Assembly (NCBI RefSeq): GCF_035998675.1
Contig: NZ_DASYHI010000018.1
Location: forward strand, 124,001 to 188,000
Reading direction: 5' to 3'
Source: Telluribacter sp035998675
GTDB lineage: Bacteria; Bacteroidota; Bacteroidia; Cytophagales; Spirosomataceae
Length of the DNA stretch: 64,000 nucleotides
Part shown: in pieces, positions 8,518-17,235 of the stretch
How the letters are laid out: every line of letters starts with the position of its first letter
Numbering within the stretch: the first letter of the stretch is position 1
Made by a program: the position numbers and the translations under genes
The notes under the pieces: generated by a model
Database searches by the model: none
Told to the model about the DNA's origin: nothing
Seen by the model: only the letters and a program-made list of their open reading frames with translations

Positions 8518-9363
8518 TTACTTAAGTCGCTGCTCCAGTTCGCCAATGGCTTGCTGAATCACCGGATCAGTTTCCTTCTTTTTTACTTCGGCCAGTACTT
8601 TACGGGCTTCATCGTCCCGTCCTACTTCCACCAGGCTCACACCCAGGTAGAATTGTGCCTTGGTATTGGAAGGATTATTTCGGACTATCTGCTGAAAACG
8701 TTCCACCGCTTTTGCGTACTGGTTGGAGCGCATCGACAGAATTCCTAAGTTAAACAAAGCCAGTTCGTTGGTTGGGTCGGCATCAAGTACCTCGCGTAGC
8801 AACATAATCCCCTGCATGGGTGAGGCAGTATTGACATAAGTCATGGCCAAATTGGCCTTCGCTGCCAGCAATTCGGGGTTTTTGTCCAGGGCTTTTTGAT
8901 AGTATTCCCGGGTTTTTTCACCCATCCTCTTTGCCTTAGACTCATCTACGGCAAATCCAAACGCCTCGTAATAACGGTCACCGGCCCGTAGCCAACTCTC
9001 AACAGTAGGGCTTAGCAAAGCGGCCTGTTCGGCATAATAAGCAGCACTGTCAAACTTCTGATACTGCGAAAAAGCATCGGAAAGCCCGGCGGCCGCAGTT
9101 ATACGGTCCGCAGGCGAAGCCTGGTTATAACTGGTCCGGAGGGCTTCGATCTTTTGTTGCTGCTCCGGAGTTAATGCCTGACTGGAATGATCATCCTTGT
9201 TAGGCGTTTCGGCCAGATGTCCTTCGCTCGCCGGCTCCTGCGCCGCGCTTTGTTCGGTACTCACTTTCTGATTTTTGGTATTGACTACTACTTTGGGCAG
9301 ACTATACAAAGTCCCTACCAACGCAACAGCTGACACACAAACCAGAATGATTGACCTTTTCAT
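8518..9363 (-). CDS. TPR-repeat protein, membrane-anchored or exported
   Basis: This is a 281-residue protein. It begins with a hydrophobic segment (residues ~4-22, SIILVCVSAVALVGTLYSLP) that serves as signal or anchor, followed by a low-complexity linker to ~residue 65. Several tetratricopeptide repeats follow, the clearest being PELLAAKANLAMTYVN, NELALFNLGILSMRSNQY and TKAQFYLGVSLVEVGRDDEA. TPRs mediate protein-protein contacts and no enzymatic motif is present. The position between HU and rng is a recurrent Cytophagales arrangement. The gene starts 41 bp after the HU stop, so co-transcription from the HU promoter is likely. Confidence 0.85.
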   Translation of the reverse strand: MKRSIILVCVSAVALVGTLYSLPKVVVNTKNQKVSTEQSAAQEPASEGHLAETPNKDDHSSQALTPEQQQKIEALRTSYNQASPADRITAAAGLSDAFSQYQKFDSAAYYAEQAALLSPTVESWLRAGDRYYEAFGFAVDESKAKRMGEKTREYYQKALDKNPELLAAKANLAMTYVNTASPMQGIMLLREVLDADPTNELALFNLGILSMRSNQYAKAVERFQQIVRNNPSNTKAQFYLGVSLVEVGRDDEARKVLAEVKKKETDPVIQQAIGELEQRLK

Positions 9364-9404
9364 ACTTTACCTTTCAAAAATTGCCTTAACTAAGCGAAGG
9401 CGGG

Positions 9405-9710
9405 TTATTTCTCAGCGACAGCTTTCAGTTGTTCGCTGTTTTTTACTTGCTCAACAAACACTTTGGCCGGTTTAAAGCTTGGTACAAAGTGTTCATCAAT
9501 AATCATGGAGGTACCCTGGGAAATGTTACGGGCTACCTTGCGGGCGCGCTTCTTGTTGATGAAGCTGCCGAATCCTCTAACATAAAGATTTTCGCCATCA
9601 GCGAGTGAATCTTTAACAACGGTGAAGAATGTTTCGAGGGTTTGCTGAACATCAGCTTTGTCTACACCTGTTTTCTCAGAAATTTGAGCGATTACGTCTG
9701 CCTTAGTCAC
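9405..9710 (-). CDS. HU family DNA-binding protein
   Basis: This 101-residue nucleoid protein binds and bends DNA without strong sequence preference. The sequence starts MTKADVIAQISEKTGV. It has the family core (GENLYVRGFGSFINKKR), the DNA-contacting arm (ARNISQGTSMIIDEHFVPSFKP) and a short C-terminal extension compared with the ~90-residue norm. It is divergent from mutY with a 150-bp intergenic region that carries its own promoter. It is the first gene of the HU-TPR block. Confidence 0.95.
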   Translation of the reverse strand: MTKADVIAQISEKTGVDKADVQQTLETFFTVVKDSLADGENLYVRGFGSFINKKRARKVARNISQGTSMIIDEHFVPSFKPAKVFVEQVKNSEQLKAVAEK

Positions 9711-9779
9711 TGTGATTACTAACTTTAAAGTGATATTACTATATTAAATTAAAAATTACCTCTCCTTTTTTTGGGAGTA

Positions 9780-9787
9780 CAAAGGTA
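9780..9787 (-). promoter_or_regulatory. Probable -7 element for the HU gene (TACCTTTG)
   Basis: On the minus strand the bases read TACCTTTG, a match to TAnnTTTG, about 70 bp before the HU start codon. The region between box and gene is very AT-rich. No clear -33 TTTG was found. Confidence 0.45.
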
Positions 9788-9862
9788 GCGCAATTTTACT
9801 AAAACATAAAAGAGTTACTTTTCCATTTTTTTTATAATTCATTAAAAAACAGCAAGTAAAAG

Positions 9863-10951
9863 TTGATAAGCCCCATAAATGAGCCTGCCGGACTCCTGGA
9901 TTTCAGCAGTAAACTCATCAGGTGGTACCACCGCCACCACCGCGACCTCCCCTGGAGGCACACCAACGACCCGTACCGGATCTGGCTTTCGGAGGTGATA
10001 CTGCAGCAAACGCGGGTAGCGCAGGGAATGCCCTACTACCTGCGGTTTGTGGAGCAGTACCCTACCCTGCGGGACCTGGCCGCGGCGGATGAAAAAGAGG
10101 TACTTCGCCTGTGGCAGGGGTTGGGCTACTACTCAAGGGCTCGCAACATGCACCAGACCGCCCGCCTGATTGTACAGGAACTGGGAGGGAATTTTCCGGC
10201 CTCCTACGCTGAACTGATTAAACTGAAAGGGATTGGAGCCTATACCGCCGCCGCCATTGCCAGCTTTGCCTACAATGAGCCGGTGGCCGCCGTTGATGGC
10301 AACGTATACCGGGTACTGGCGCGGATTTTCGGAATCAAGACGGATATAACCAGCAGCGGCGCCCGGAAGGAATTTACGGCGCTGGCCCAGCAACTGCTTC
10401 CACCCGATGATGCTGCCACCTTCAACCAGGCCACAATTGAGTTTGGGGCCATCCAGTGCCAGCCCGTAGCGCCCGACTGCTTGCTTTGTCCGTTCAACGA
10501 CGTTTGTTATGCCTTTGCCCACGGGGCGCAGGCTCAGCTGCCGGTCAAAGGCAAGAAGAACAAGGTACGCGACCGGTACCTCAACTACTTTGTGGTGGAG
10601 AAGGAGGGACGACTGGCTCTGCGCGAGCGGACGACCAAAGACGTCTGGCAGGGCATGTATGATTTCTACCTGATTGAAGCCGCCGAAGAAACAACCGACC
10701 TGAATGAGCTGGAGTCGGATCACGTACTGGCGCACTGGCTGGAGATGGGGGAAGTAGTGCGCACGGCGGGCCCCTATGTGCACCTGCTCACGCACCAGCG
10801 GCTCTACGCTCGCTTCTGGCACCTTAGAATGCCGCCGGAACGCAGCCTCCTACTCCCCGATAACATGGCCTTCTACAATCAGGAGGAAGTGGAAGAATTG
10901 CCGAAGCCGGTTTTGATAAATTCTTACCTGATACAATACTTTTTTTCGTAA
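9863..10951 (+). CDS. mutY: A/G-specific adenine glycosylase MutY
   Basis: This base-excision repair enzyme removes adenine mispaired with 8-oxoguanine. It has 362 residues. The catalytic Glu lies in LSEVILQQTRV. The helix-hairpin-helix is LKGIGAYTAAAIASFAY, followed by the catalytic Asp in AAVDGNVYRVLARIFGI. The [4Fe-4S] cluster ligands are C199, C206, C209 and C215 (spacing 6-2-5). The C-terminal NUDIX-like domain that recognises 8-oxoG covers the last ~130 residues. The first codon is TTG, and the nearby ATG at 9879 is out of frame, so the start is less certain than the rest. It precedes ssb and gldE, a conserved Bacteroidota order. Confidence 0.94.
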   Translation: MISPINEPAGLLDFSSKLIRWYHRHHRDLPWRHTNDPYRIWLSEVILQQTRVAQGMPYYLRFVEQYPTLRDLAAADEKEVLRLWQGLGYYSRARNMHQTARLIVQELGGNFPASYAELIKLKGIGAYTAAAIASFAYNEPVAAVDGNVYRVLARIFGIKTDITSSGARKEFTALAQQLLPPDDAATFNQATIEFGAIQCQPVAPDCLLCPFNDVCYAFAHGAQAQLPVKGKKNKVRDRYLNYFVVEKEGRLALRERTTKDVWQGMYDFYLIEAAEETTDLNELESDHVLAHWLEMGEVVRTAGPYVHLLTHQRLYARFWHLRMPPERSLLLPDNMAFYNQEEVEELPKPVLINSYLIQYFFS

Positions 10952-11103
10952 CTTTATGAGAAGATCGGGAGGTGCCGATGCAGCCATTCCGGATCTTATA
11001 TGTACCTTTTTTGGTTTATTTATTCAATTATACCTGTACTTATCAAGGCTAACAGCTAAGTACTACCAGCTGTCAGCTCAACAACTACCTAACACTACAT
11101 ACT

Positions 11104-11586
11104 ATGGCAGGAAGCGTAAATAAGGTGATTTTGATCGGTAATCTGGGCAGCGACCCGGAAGTCCGGTACCTGGAAGGAGGCTCGTCCGTAGCCCGGTTCA
11201 ATATTGCTACTTCGGAATCCTACACCAACAAAAGCGGTGAGCGGGTAGAACAAACCGAATGGCACCGGATTGAATTATGGGACCGGCTGGCTCAAATCGC
11301 CGAGAAGTACCTGCGCAAAGGAAACTCTGTTTATATTGAAGGCCGGATTCGTACCGAAAACTGGACCGACAAAGAAGGCCAGCAACGCTCCGGGGTTACC
11401 ATCCGGGCCAATACCATGACCCTGCTGGGAGGTGGTGGCTCAGGTGGCAGCGGAAATTCCGACGGCGGAGATAACTCCTCCGCGGCCCCCAGCCGCCCGG
11501 CCGGCGCGCCGGCTGCTCCCCGTCGTCAGGACCCGGTACCCCCTGCCATGGCTCCCGGCGATGACGATGATGATCTGCCTTTCTGA
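11104..11586 (+). CDS. ssb: Single-stranded DNA-binding protein
   Basis: This is a 160-residue SSB. The N-terminal OB fold begins SVNKVILIGNLGSDPEVRYL and continues through WHRIELWDRLAQIAEKYLRKG. A Gly/Ser/Pro-rich linker covers ~residues 108-148. The acidic tail ends DDDDDLPF, the peptide that recruits replication and repair partners. It coats single-stranded DNA as a tetramer. It lies 152 bp after mutY on the same strand, and a hairpin terminator follows 21 bp after the stop. Confidence 0.97.
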   Translation: MAGSVNKVILIGNLGSDPEVRYLEGGSSVARFNIATSESYTNKSGERVEQTEWHRIELWDRLAQIAEKYLRKGNSVYIEGRIRTENWTDKEGQQRSGVTIRANTMTLLGGGGSGGSGNSDGGDNSSAAPSRPAGAPAAPRRQDPVPPAMAPGDDDDDLPF

Positions 11587-11607
11587 TGCGTGCTATTCTC
11601 ATTTCAC

Positions 11608-11631
11608 AAGACCCCACGGTGGTGGGGTCTT
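11608..11631 (+). terminator. Hairpin terminator after ssb
   Basis: A 10-bp perfect stem, aagaccccac (11608-11617) with gtggggtctt (11622-11631), closes a 4-base loop. The downstream T-tract is weak (tgagtttta). Confidence 0.6.
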
Positions 11632-11796
11632 TGAGTTTTAGGGCAGTAATTTAAAATTATTCGCCCGCCAGCAGTAGCAAGTAGGAAAAGATTGTTCTAA
11701 TTCGCATTGAAGAAGGTGGTGTGGAATGATTTTTAAATAGTTTAGTAAGCGACCAAGCCTAAGTACTACCCAAACCCAGCAAGCACAGTCCAGCCA

Positions 11797-13113
11797 GTGA
11801 AAGACCTACCCGACAGTGACGACCCTTTGTCCCGAACGTGTCCGACTACCCGTTTTTTTCGTCGTACTTTTCTTCCCCTTACGAGCCTGACCACCCCTGT
11901 TTTGTTTGATACATTTGCGCCGGAGGTAGCGCTCATTGCTTTATTACTGCTATTTTCCCTGTTCTTTTCGGCCCTCAGAGCGGCCTATGCTGCCGCTACC
12001 CTGACCGAGGCTCCCTGGGAAAGGAAAAACGTGTCCGAAGCGGTGCAACTGGACCGTTCCCAGCGGCTGGCGTTATCGGTTGTTCAGCGGGCTTTTACGT
12101 TAGTCGCTTTTCTGCTGGCCGCGCGCCTGGTATGGGTACTATTCTGGGAGACGAATGATGCCGGTTTTCATTGGGTACCCCTGGTAGTACTGTGTTTCTG
12201 GCTGTGGTGCGATGCTCTGGTTCGCTACTACGCTGGCCGCCATGCCCACGGCTTTACCCAACAAATGACCCCCCTGGTACGGCCGGTGTTACGAATGATG
12301 GCACCACTGACCCGGGTACTAACCTCCCTGGGTACCAGCTGGGGCATATTGCTGCCCGAAGGAGTAGAGGCCACCGCCGAACGCCTGGAAGCCCAGTCGG
12401 ACAGTGAGGAAGAGCGGGACCTGCTGCGCGGACTGGCTACTTTTGCCCAGACTACTGCCCGGCAGGCTATGCACCCCCGCCTTAACATTACCGCCTTCGA
12501 CATCGAGCTTGATTTCCACGAGTTGATGGATAAAATCAATAAATCGGGATACTCGCGGGTACCCGTATACCGCGATACGCTGGATTCGGTAGAAGGTATT
12601 CTGTACGTGAAAGACCTGTTGCCCCACCTGCACCACGACGAGCACTTCGCCTGGCAGAAACTGCTGCGGCAGGCTTATTTTATTCCCGAAAGCAAGCGCC
12701 TCGACGACCTCATGCAGGAGTTCCAGAAGCGGCGGGTACACATGGCCATTGTGGTGGATGAATACGGCGGTACCAGCGGGCTCATTACCCTGGAAGACAT
12801 CATCGAAGAGATATTTGGGGACATTAACGATGAGTACGACGAGGAGGAGGAAATAAACTTTACCCAGGTCGACGAAAAGACGTATATATTTGAAGGTAAA
12901 GCCGATATTGATGATTTCTGCCGTATTTTGGGGCTGGAGCAGGACTACTTTGAGGAAGTCAATGGCCATAGCGAATCGCTGGCGGGCTTGCTGCTGGAGC
13001 TGTTTTCCCGGCTACCCCGTACCGGCGACCAGGTCACCTACCGGGACGTAACTTTTAAGGTGCAGTCGGCCGATAAAAAACGGATCAAGAAAGTAAGGGT
13101 ACTGTTGGCCTGA
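11797..13113 (+). CDS. gldE: Gliding motility-associated protein GldE (CNNM/TlyC-type CBS protein)
   Basis: This 438-residue membrane protein has hydrophobic segments at about residues 42-62, 88-110 and 122-145 (including VALIALLLLFSLFFSALRAAY). A cytoplasmic CBS-domain pair follows (GYSRVPVYRDTLDSVEGILYV and MAIVVDEYGGTSGLITLEDI), and a C-terminal transporter-associated domain ends in DVTFKVQSADKKRIKKVRV. GldE assists GldD in gliding and type IX secretion in Flavobacterium; the CNNM fold suggests divalent-cation handling. The start is GTG at 11797, and the first ~40 residues are hydrophilic and poorly supported. gldD is not next to it here, since guaB follows. Confidence 0.88.
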   Translation: MKDLPDSDDPLSRTCPTTRFFRRTFLPLTSLTTPVLFDTFAPEVALIALLLLFSLFFSALRAAYAAATLTEAPWERKNVSEAVQLDRSQRLALSVVQRAFTLVAFLLAARLVWVLFWETNDAGFHWVPLVVLCFWLWCDALVRYYAGRHAHGFTQQMTPLVRPVLRMMAPLTRVLTSLGTSWGILLPEGVEATAERLEAQSDSEEERDLLRGLATFAQTTARQAMHPRLNITAFDIELDFHELMDKINKSGYSRVPVYRDTLDSVEGILYVKDLLPHLHHDEHFAWQKLLRQAYFIPESKRLDDLMQEFQKRRVHMAIVVDEYGGTSGLITLEDIIEEIFGDINDEYDEEEEINFTQVDEKTYIFEGKADIDDFCRILGLEQDYFEEVNGHSESLAGLLLELFSRLPRTGDQVTYRDVTFKVQSADKKRIKKVRVLLA

Positions 13114-13154
13114 ATGATTCTCAGAAAAATAATAGTTGCGGATTCCTAAAAAAC

Positions 13155-13185
13155 TTTGCCATCTGTAATCTTCTACGTAATTTTG
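13155..13185 (+). promoter_or_regulatory. guaB promoter (TTTG - 19 bp - TAATTTTG)
   Basis: TTTG at 13155-13158 and TAATTTTG at 13178-13185 are separated by exactly 19 bp, matching the Bacteroidota -33/-7 consensus. The guaB ATG lies 28 bp after the -7 box. Confidence 0.65.
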
Positions 13186-13213
13186 CCCGGCAAATAACGA
13201 TAGATTATTTGCT

Positions 13214-14686
13214 ATGAGCACAGACCCATCTAAAGTCCTTTACGAGGCACTCACTTACGACGACGTCCTTCTTCTGCCTGCCTATTCGGAGGTTCTCCCA
13301 CGCGACACCCGTACCACTACCCAGCTTACCCGTAATATCAAGTTGAACATTCCGCTGATTTCGGCGGCGATGGATACCGTTACCGAGTTTGACCTGGCCA
13401 TTGCCATGGCGCAGGAGGGCGGAATTGGTATCATTCACAAAAATATGTCGCTGGAGGCGCAGGCGGAGCAGGTACGTAAGGTCAAGCGCTCAGAAAGCGG
13501 AATGATCCTGGACCCGATTACGCTGACCGAAGGGGCTACTCTCAACGATGCCCTTCAGATCATGCGTGAATTCAAGATCGGAGGTATACCCGTCGTTGAT
13601 AAAGACAATAAATTAATCGGTATTCTTACCAACCGTGACCTGCGTTTTCAGCGGAATCTGACCCGGCCTGTAACTGAGATCATGACCAAAGAGAATCTAA
13701 TTACGGCTTCCGAAGGCATTACCCTCGAGGAAGCCGAGACAATCCTGCAGGAGTACAAGATTGAGAAACTGCCGATTGTTGACGAAAACAACCACCTCAC
13801 CGGCCTCATTACCTACAAGGATATCCTGAAAAGAAAGTCGCACCCCAACGCCTGCAAAGACCAGTACGGTCGTCTGCGGGTGGGCGCGGCGGTAGGCGTT
13901 ACCCCCGACCTGATTAAGCGGGTGGAAGCCCTGGTGAAGGCGGGCGTTGACGTCATCAGCCTTGACACCGCCCACGGCCATTCCCGCGGGGTACTAGACG
14001 CAGTAAAATCAATTAAAGAACATTTTCCTAAGCTTGACGTCATTGCCGGCAACGTGGCCACCGGTGAGGGCGCTAAGGCCCTGGCTGATGCCGGTGCCGA
14101 TGCCGTAAAAGTCGGTGTAGGGCCGGGGAGTATCTGTACCACCCGTATTATCGCTGGCATTGGAGTACCTCAGCTTTCGGCGGTGATGGCTGCGGCCGAG
14201 GCCCTGCGGGGAACCGAAGTACCCGTCATTGCCGACGGCGGAATCCGCTTCTCCGGCGACGTTACCAAGGCACTGGCCGGTGGTGCCAGCACGGTCATGA
14301 TTGGCTCCATGCTGGCCGGTACCGACGAAGCACCCGGCGAGATCGTGATATACGAAGGACGTAAGTTCAAGATTTACCGGGGTATGGGGTCCATTGAGGC
14401 CATGGGCGAAGGCTCCAAGGACCGGTACTTCCAGGACGCCGAAGATGACCTGAAAAAGCTGGTACCGGAGGGTATCGTCGGACGGGTACCTTTCAAGGGG
14501 AGCGTGTCGGAAATAGTGTACCAGATGGTAGGAGGGCTAAAAGCCGGTATGGGCTACTGCGGAGCACCCGATATTCCAACCCTGCAGAACGCCAAATTCG
14601 TCAAAATTACCTCGGCTGGTGTCAAGGAAAGCCACCCGCACGACGTCATGATTCAGAAAGAAGCCCCCAACTACTCAACCAGATAG
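13214..14686 (+). CDS. guaB: IMP dehydrogenase
   Basis: This enzyme catalyses the NAD-dependent oxidation of IMP to XMP, the first committed step of GMP synthesis. It is a full-length 490-residue protein. The N-terminal barrel starts YDDVLLLPAYSEVLPRDT. The inserted CBS pair spans about residues 95-205 (IGGIPVVDKDNKLIGILTNRD and IEKLPIVDENNHLTGLITYKD). The catalytic loop is GPGSICTTRIIAGIG with C308. The phosphate/flap region contains GGIRFSGDVTKALAGGA and the mobile flap GMGSIEAM. It has its own promoter and a strong terminator, so it is monocistronic. Confidence 0.97.
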   Translation: MSTDPSKVLYEALTYDDVLLLPAYSEVLPRDTRTTTQLTRNIKLNIPLISAAMDTVTEFDLAIAMAQEGGIGIIHKNMSLEAQAEQVRKVKRSESGMILDPITLTEGATLNDALQIMREFKIGGIPVVDKDNKLIGILTNRDLRFQRNLTRPVTEIMTKENLITASEGITLEEAETILQEYKIEKLPIVDENNHLTGLITYKDILKRKSHPNACKDQYGRLRVGAAVGVTPDLIKRVEALVKAGVDVISLDTAHGHSRGVLDAVKSIKEHFPKLDVIAGNVATGEGAKALADAGADAVKVGVGPGSICTTRIIAGIGVPQLSAVMAAAEALRGTEVPVIADGGIRFSGDVTKALAGGASTVMIGSMLAGTDEAPGEIVIYEGRKFKIYRGMGSIEAMGEGSKDRYFQDAEDDLKKLVPEGIVGRVPFKGSVSEIVYQMVGGLKAGMGYCGAPDIPTLQNAKFVKITSAGVKESHPHDVMIQKEAPNYSTR

Positions 14687-14709
14687 TTAGGTAGTAGATA
14701 AAGTACCAC

Positions 14710-14740
14710 AAAGCCCCGGAGAAGGTACCTCCGGGGCTTT
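14710..14740 (+). terminator. Rho-independent terminator after guaB
   Basis: A 12-bp perfect stem, aaagccccggag (14710-14721) with ctccggggcttt (14729-14740), closes a 7-base loop containing GGTAC and is followed by T and G. It can also serve the opposing lipoprotein gene (14782-15591), because the A-run on the left gives a T-run on the minus strand. Confidence 0.8.
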
Positions 14741-14781
14741 TGGTATTAAAGAACTTGTTGAACGGCTTGTCATTCCACTAC

Positions 14782-15591
14782 TTAATCATACGTATAGGTA
14801 TACAGTGCAACGGGCAGCTCAAAGGTACCTTGAGTCCGTTTAATACTGATGTTTTTAACCCGGTTGGCGTTGTCCTTAGTATATTCAAAGTTGAGTATAT
14901 TGATGCCATTAATAGTTGCTTTGCTGACCAGATGGGTACTGTACTTTCCTAAAACATCTCCCCGGAAAGCAAAGTGAACCGCCTCCCAACGGTTAATTTC
15001 CTGGCGAATAGTATTAGGAATATCGGTATATTCGTAGGTAGCATTGTAAAGGACACTACCGTATTTGTCAATGGTTTGCCACTGTAATAAATTTCCTTCC
15101 TTAGAAAAAGCACGCGTCGTAATAGTGCCATCGGTGCCGTAAGAGCTAACCCAGTAACCATTTTTATAGAGGTAGTGCATTTCATTACTCTTGCCCTCGT
15201 AGGTAATGGTTGCTTTCTCCCCGATACCGCTTTCGTTCAGGGTATACTTTCCAACTAACCCACTATAGGTAATAGTAGCTTGTTTGTCTTCCACAATTAA
15301 ATTCCAGAAATCTTCTTCGTTTGCGGAGATACCTGTTAATTTGTTTTGAGAAGTATACCGGAAATTGTAAACTGGTAAAGTAGTCGTTCGGTCTGCAATG
15401 AGGATAAGTGTAGCAGATCTGACTGAAGCCTGAGGTACTTCAGATGCTTCAATGGGTACCTGTTGGGCGGCAATTGTTTGCGCTTTTTCCTTCAAAGCTA
15501 CCAACGGGTCAACCGGTGCAGGGGTCTCGGTTTGGGGCTTACAGCCCACAAAGAAAATAGCGCCTAAAAGAAAGGGAAGAATTTTTTTCAT
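14782..15591 (-). CDS. Lipoprotein of unknown function
   Basis: This 269-residue protein has a type II signal peptide, MKKILPFLLGAIFFVGC, with lipobox Cys17. After a linker, the mature part is made of short beta-type repeats rich in Tyr and Thr (YNFRYTSQNKLTGI, ATITYSGLVGKYTL, ATITYEGKSNEMHYL) and ends YTYTYD. This repeating pattern is like the many uncharacterised Bacteroidota outer-membrane lipoproteins that may fold as extended beta sheets. I do not recognise a specific family. It faces guaB across the shared terminator and is divergent from the cytochrome peroxidase gene. Confidence 0.8.
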   Translation of the reverse strand: MKKILPFLLGAIFFVGCKPQTETPAPVDPLVALKEKAQTIAAQQVPIEASEVPQASVRSATLILIADRTTTLPVYNFRYTSQNKLTGISANEEDFWNLIVEDKQATITYSGLVGKYTLNESGIGEKATITYEGKSNEMHYLYKNGYWVSSYGTDGTITTRAFSKEGNLLQWQTIDKYGSVLYNATYEYTDIPNTIRQEINRWEAVHFAFRGDVLGKYSTHLVSKATINGINILNFEYTKDNANRVKNISIKRTQGTFELPVALYTYTYD

Positions 15592-15709
15592 GAGATGGAA
15601 AGTTAGGTGAGCGTGGGTGGGAAGTACTTAGGTGTAACGTAAGAAATGCTTTTATAAATATAGAAAATGTTCAAGAGTAGTCAAAATTTTAAATTGGCTT
15701 TAGTTAGGT

Positions 15710-16912
15710 ATGAAGTACTTGATTTCTCCCCGCGTTCAACTCCTTGGCCTGTGGGTACTTTTAGTACTGGTAATCGGGGCGTGCGAGCAGAAGGAAAACG
15801 CGCAGAAAAAGACCCAAAAGAAAGAGGCTGAAACCATTGCCGTTTTGGGAGCGCTCCCCCGTCAGGTCGTCGATCCGGCCGATAACCCCACTACTACCCG
15901 CAAAGTGGAACTGGGAAGGCTGCTTTTTTATGACCCGATTTTGTCCGGAAGCAAAGACGTTTCCTGCGCTACCTGTCACCAGCCTGAATTCAACTACGCC
16001 GAATTTCTGGAAACCTCCATTGGGGTGAATGGCGTAGGTAGCGGTAGTAAAAGACACTTCCTGAGCCCTAATAATATTCCATTTGTCAGGCGAAATTCGC
16101 AGTCCATTCTGAATACGGCTTTTAATGGAATCCGAAATGGGGAAACCTACCAGCCCGAATCGGCACCAATGTTCTGGGACAACCGGGCTAAAAGTCTGGA
16201 GGAGCAGGCCCTGATACCCATTGTAACGCTGGAAGAGATGCGGGGAAGAAGCCTGGCCGAGGAATCAATTCTGGACGAAATAATAGAGAGGATAAAAAAT
16301 ATCCAGGAGTACCAAAGCCTATTTTCGGAGGCTTTCCCCGGCGAGAAGGACCCGATACAGGCCGGTACGGTAGCCAAGGCAATCGCGGCTTACGAGCGGA
16401 CCCTCATCGCCACCAATTCCCGGTTTGACCAGTACATGCGGGGAGATAGTAGTGCCCTTTCCACCAGCGAGAAGGAAGGCCTGGCTTTGTTCCTGAAAAC
16501 CGGCTGTGCCCGGTGTCATTCGGGACCTATGCTTTCTGACTTTAAGCTTCATACCCTGGGGGTACCCGATTCCCAAAACCGGAAAGAACCGGATGCCGGC
16601 CCCAATAATAGTTTCGCTTTCCGAACGCCTACTTTGCGCAACCTGCGGTATACCGCTCCCTACATGCACAGCGGCAAATTTAATACCCTGGAGCAGGTAC
16701 TTGAGTTTTACGAGGATATTTCCGGCGGGAAAATCTCCAATCCAAACGTTTCCGCCCGTCAGATGGACCCTTTGGCTACCCAAATGAACGTCAACTTTCG
16801 GGATATTTCCCGCATTGTTGAGTTTTTGAATACCCTCAACGACGACAACTTTGATAAGACCGTCCCCGAGCGGGTACCTAGTGGATTGCCGGTAAAGGGT
16901 AATGTAAATTAA
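15710..16912 (+). CDS. Di-heme cytochrome c peroxidase (CCP/MauG family), lipoprotein
   Basis: This is a 400-residue exported protein with lipobox Cys25 in LVLVIGACEQKEN. Two c-type haem sites are visible: C86-x2-C89-H90 (CATCHQ) and C266-x2-C269-H270 (CARCHS). The MauG/CCP core motifs GRLLFYDPILSG and the C-terminal APYMHSGKFNTLEQVLEFY (axial Met/His region) are present. It probably reduces hydrogen peroxide at the periplasmic face with electrons from a c-type donor. The acidic/lysine-rich stretch after the lipid-modified Cys may act as a Bacteroidota surface-export signal, which is inference only. Confidence 0.9.
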   Translation: MKYLISPRVQLLGLWVLLVLVIGACEQKENAQKKTQKKEAETIAVLGALPRQVVDPADNPTTTRKVELGRLLFYDPILSGSKDVSCATCHQPEFNYAEFLETSIGVNGVGSGSKRHFLSPNNIPFVRRNSQSILNTAFNGIRNGETYQPESAPMFWDNRAKSLEEQALIPIVTLEEMRGRSLAEESILDEIIERIKNIQEYQSLFSEAFPGEKDPIQAGTVAKAIAAYERTLIATNSRFDQYMRGDSSALSTSEKEGLALFLKTGCARCHSGPMLSDFKLHTLGVPDSQNRKEPDAGPNNSFAFRTPTLRNLRYTAPYMHSGKFNTLEQVLEFYEDISGGKISNPNVSARQMDPLATQMNVNFRDISRIVEFLNTLNDDNFDKTVPERVPSGLPVKGNVN

Positions 16913-16969
16913 AAAGTGAAATGCCTATATTGCAGAATCATCCAATATCACCACCACAACTTACCCTTT

Positions 16970-17155
16970 ATGCAAATTATGCACCTAAAACCCCAATTGA
17001 AGCTTCTTCTCATTAGCTTTGTAGTTGTATCCTTAGGTTGTCTACTGTTTGTATCTGATGTAAAACCCCTGGGGCAGGTATTATTAGCGGCAGGTAGTGT
17101 TCTAAAGGTGTATGCAGTGATCAGGATATTCTTGAAAGTATATAAAGCAGCCTAA
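16970..17155 (+). CDS. Small membrane protein of unknown function
   Basis: This is a 61-residue protein from the ATG at 16970; another ATG at 16979 is equally possible. An in-frame upstream ATG at 16916 adds a hydrophilic, His-rich stretch and is less likely. Two hydrophobic segments are visible, LKLLLISFVVVSLGCLLFV and a second from LGQVLLAAGSVLKVYAVIRIF. I do not recognise the family. It follows the peroxidase gene closely and is closed by a strong terminator. Confidence 0.55.
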   Translation: MQIMHLKPQLKLLLISFVVVSLGCLLFVSDVKPLGQVLLAAGSVLKVYAVIRIFLKVYKAA

Positions 17156-17176
17156 ATAAGGAGTCATAAAAACATC

Positions 17177-17213
17177 AAATCGGATGCAGTTTAGTAAGTA
17201 CTGCATCCGATTT
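17177..17213. terminator. Strong bidirectional terminator
   Basis: A 14-bp perfect stem, aaatcggatgcagt (17177-17190) with actgcatccgattt (17200-17213), has a 9-base loop and T-runs on both strands. It lies between the convergent small membrane protein gene and the SDR gene. A GTAC sits at the base of the loop (17198-17201). Confidence 0.8.
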
Positions 17214-17235
17214 TTGTTTAAATTCGAAAAAGAAG

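Noticed and set aside
10133..10822. 229-codon minus-strand ORF inside mutY
   Set aside because: Shadow of mutY; the sense strand carries the iron-sulfur and catalytic motifs.
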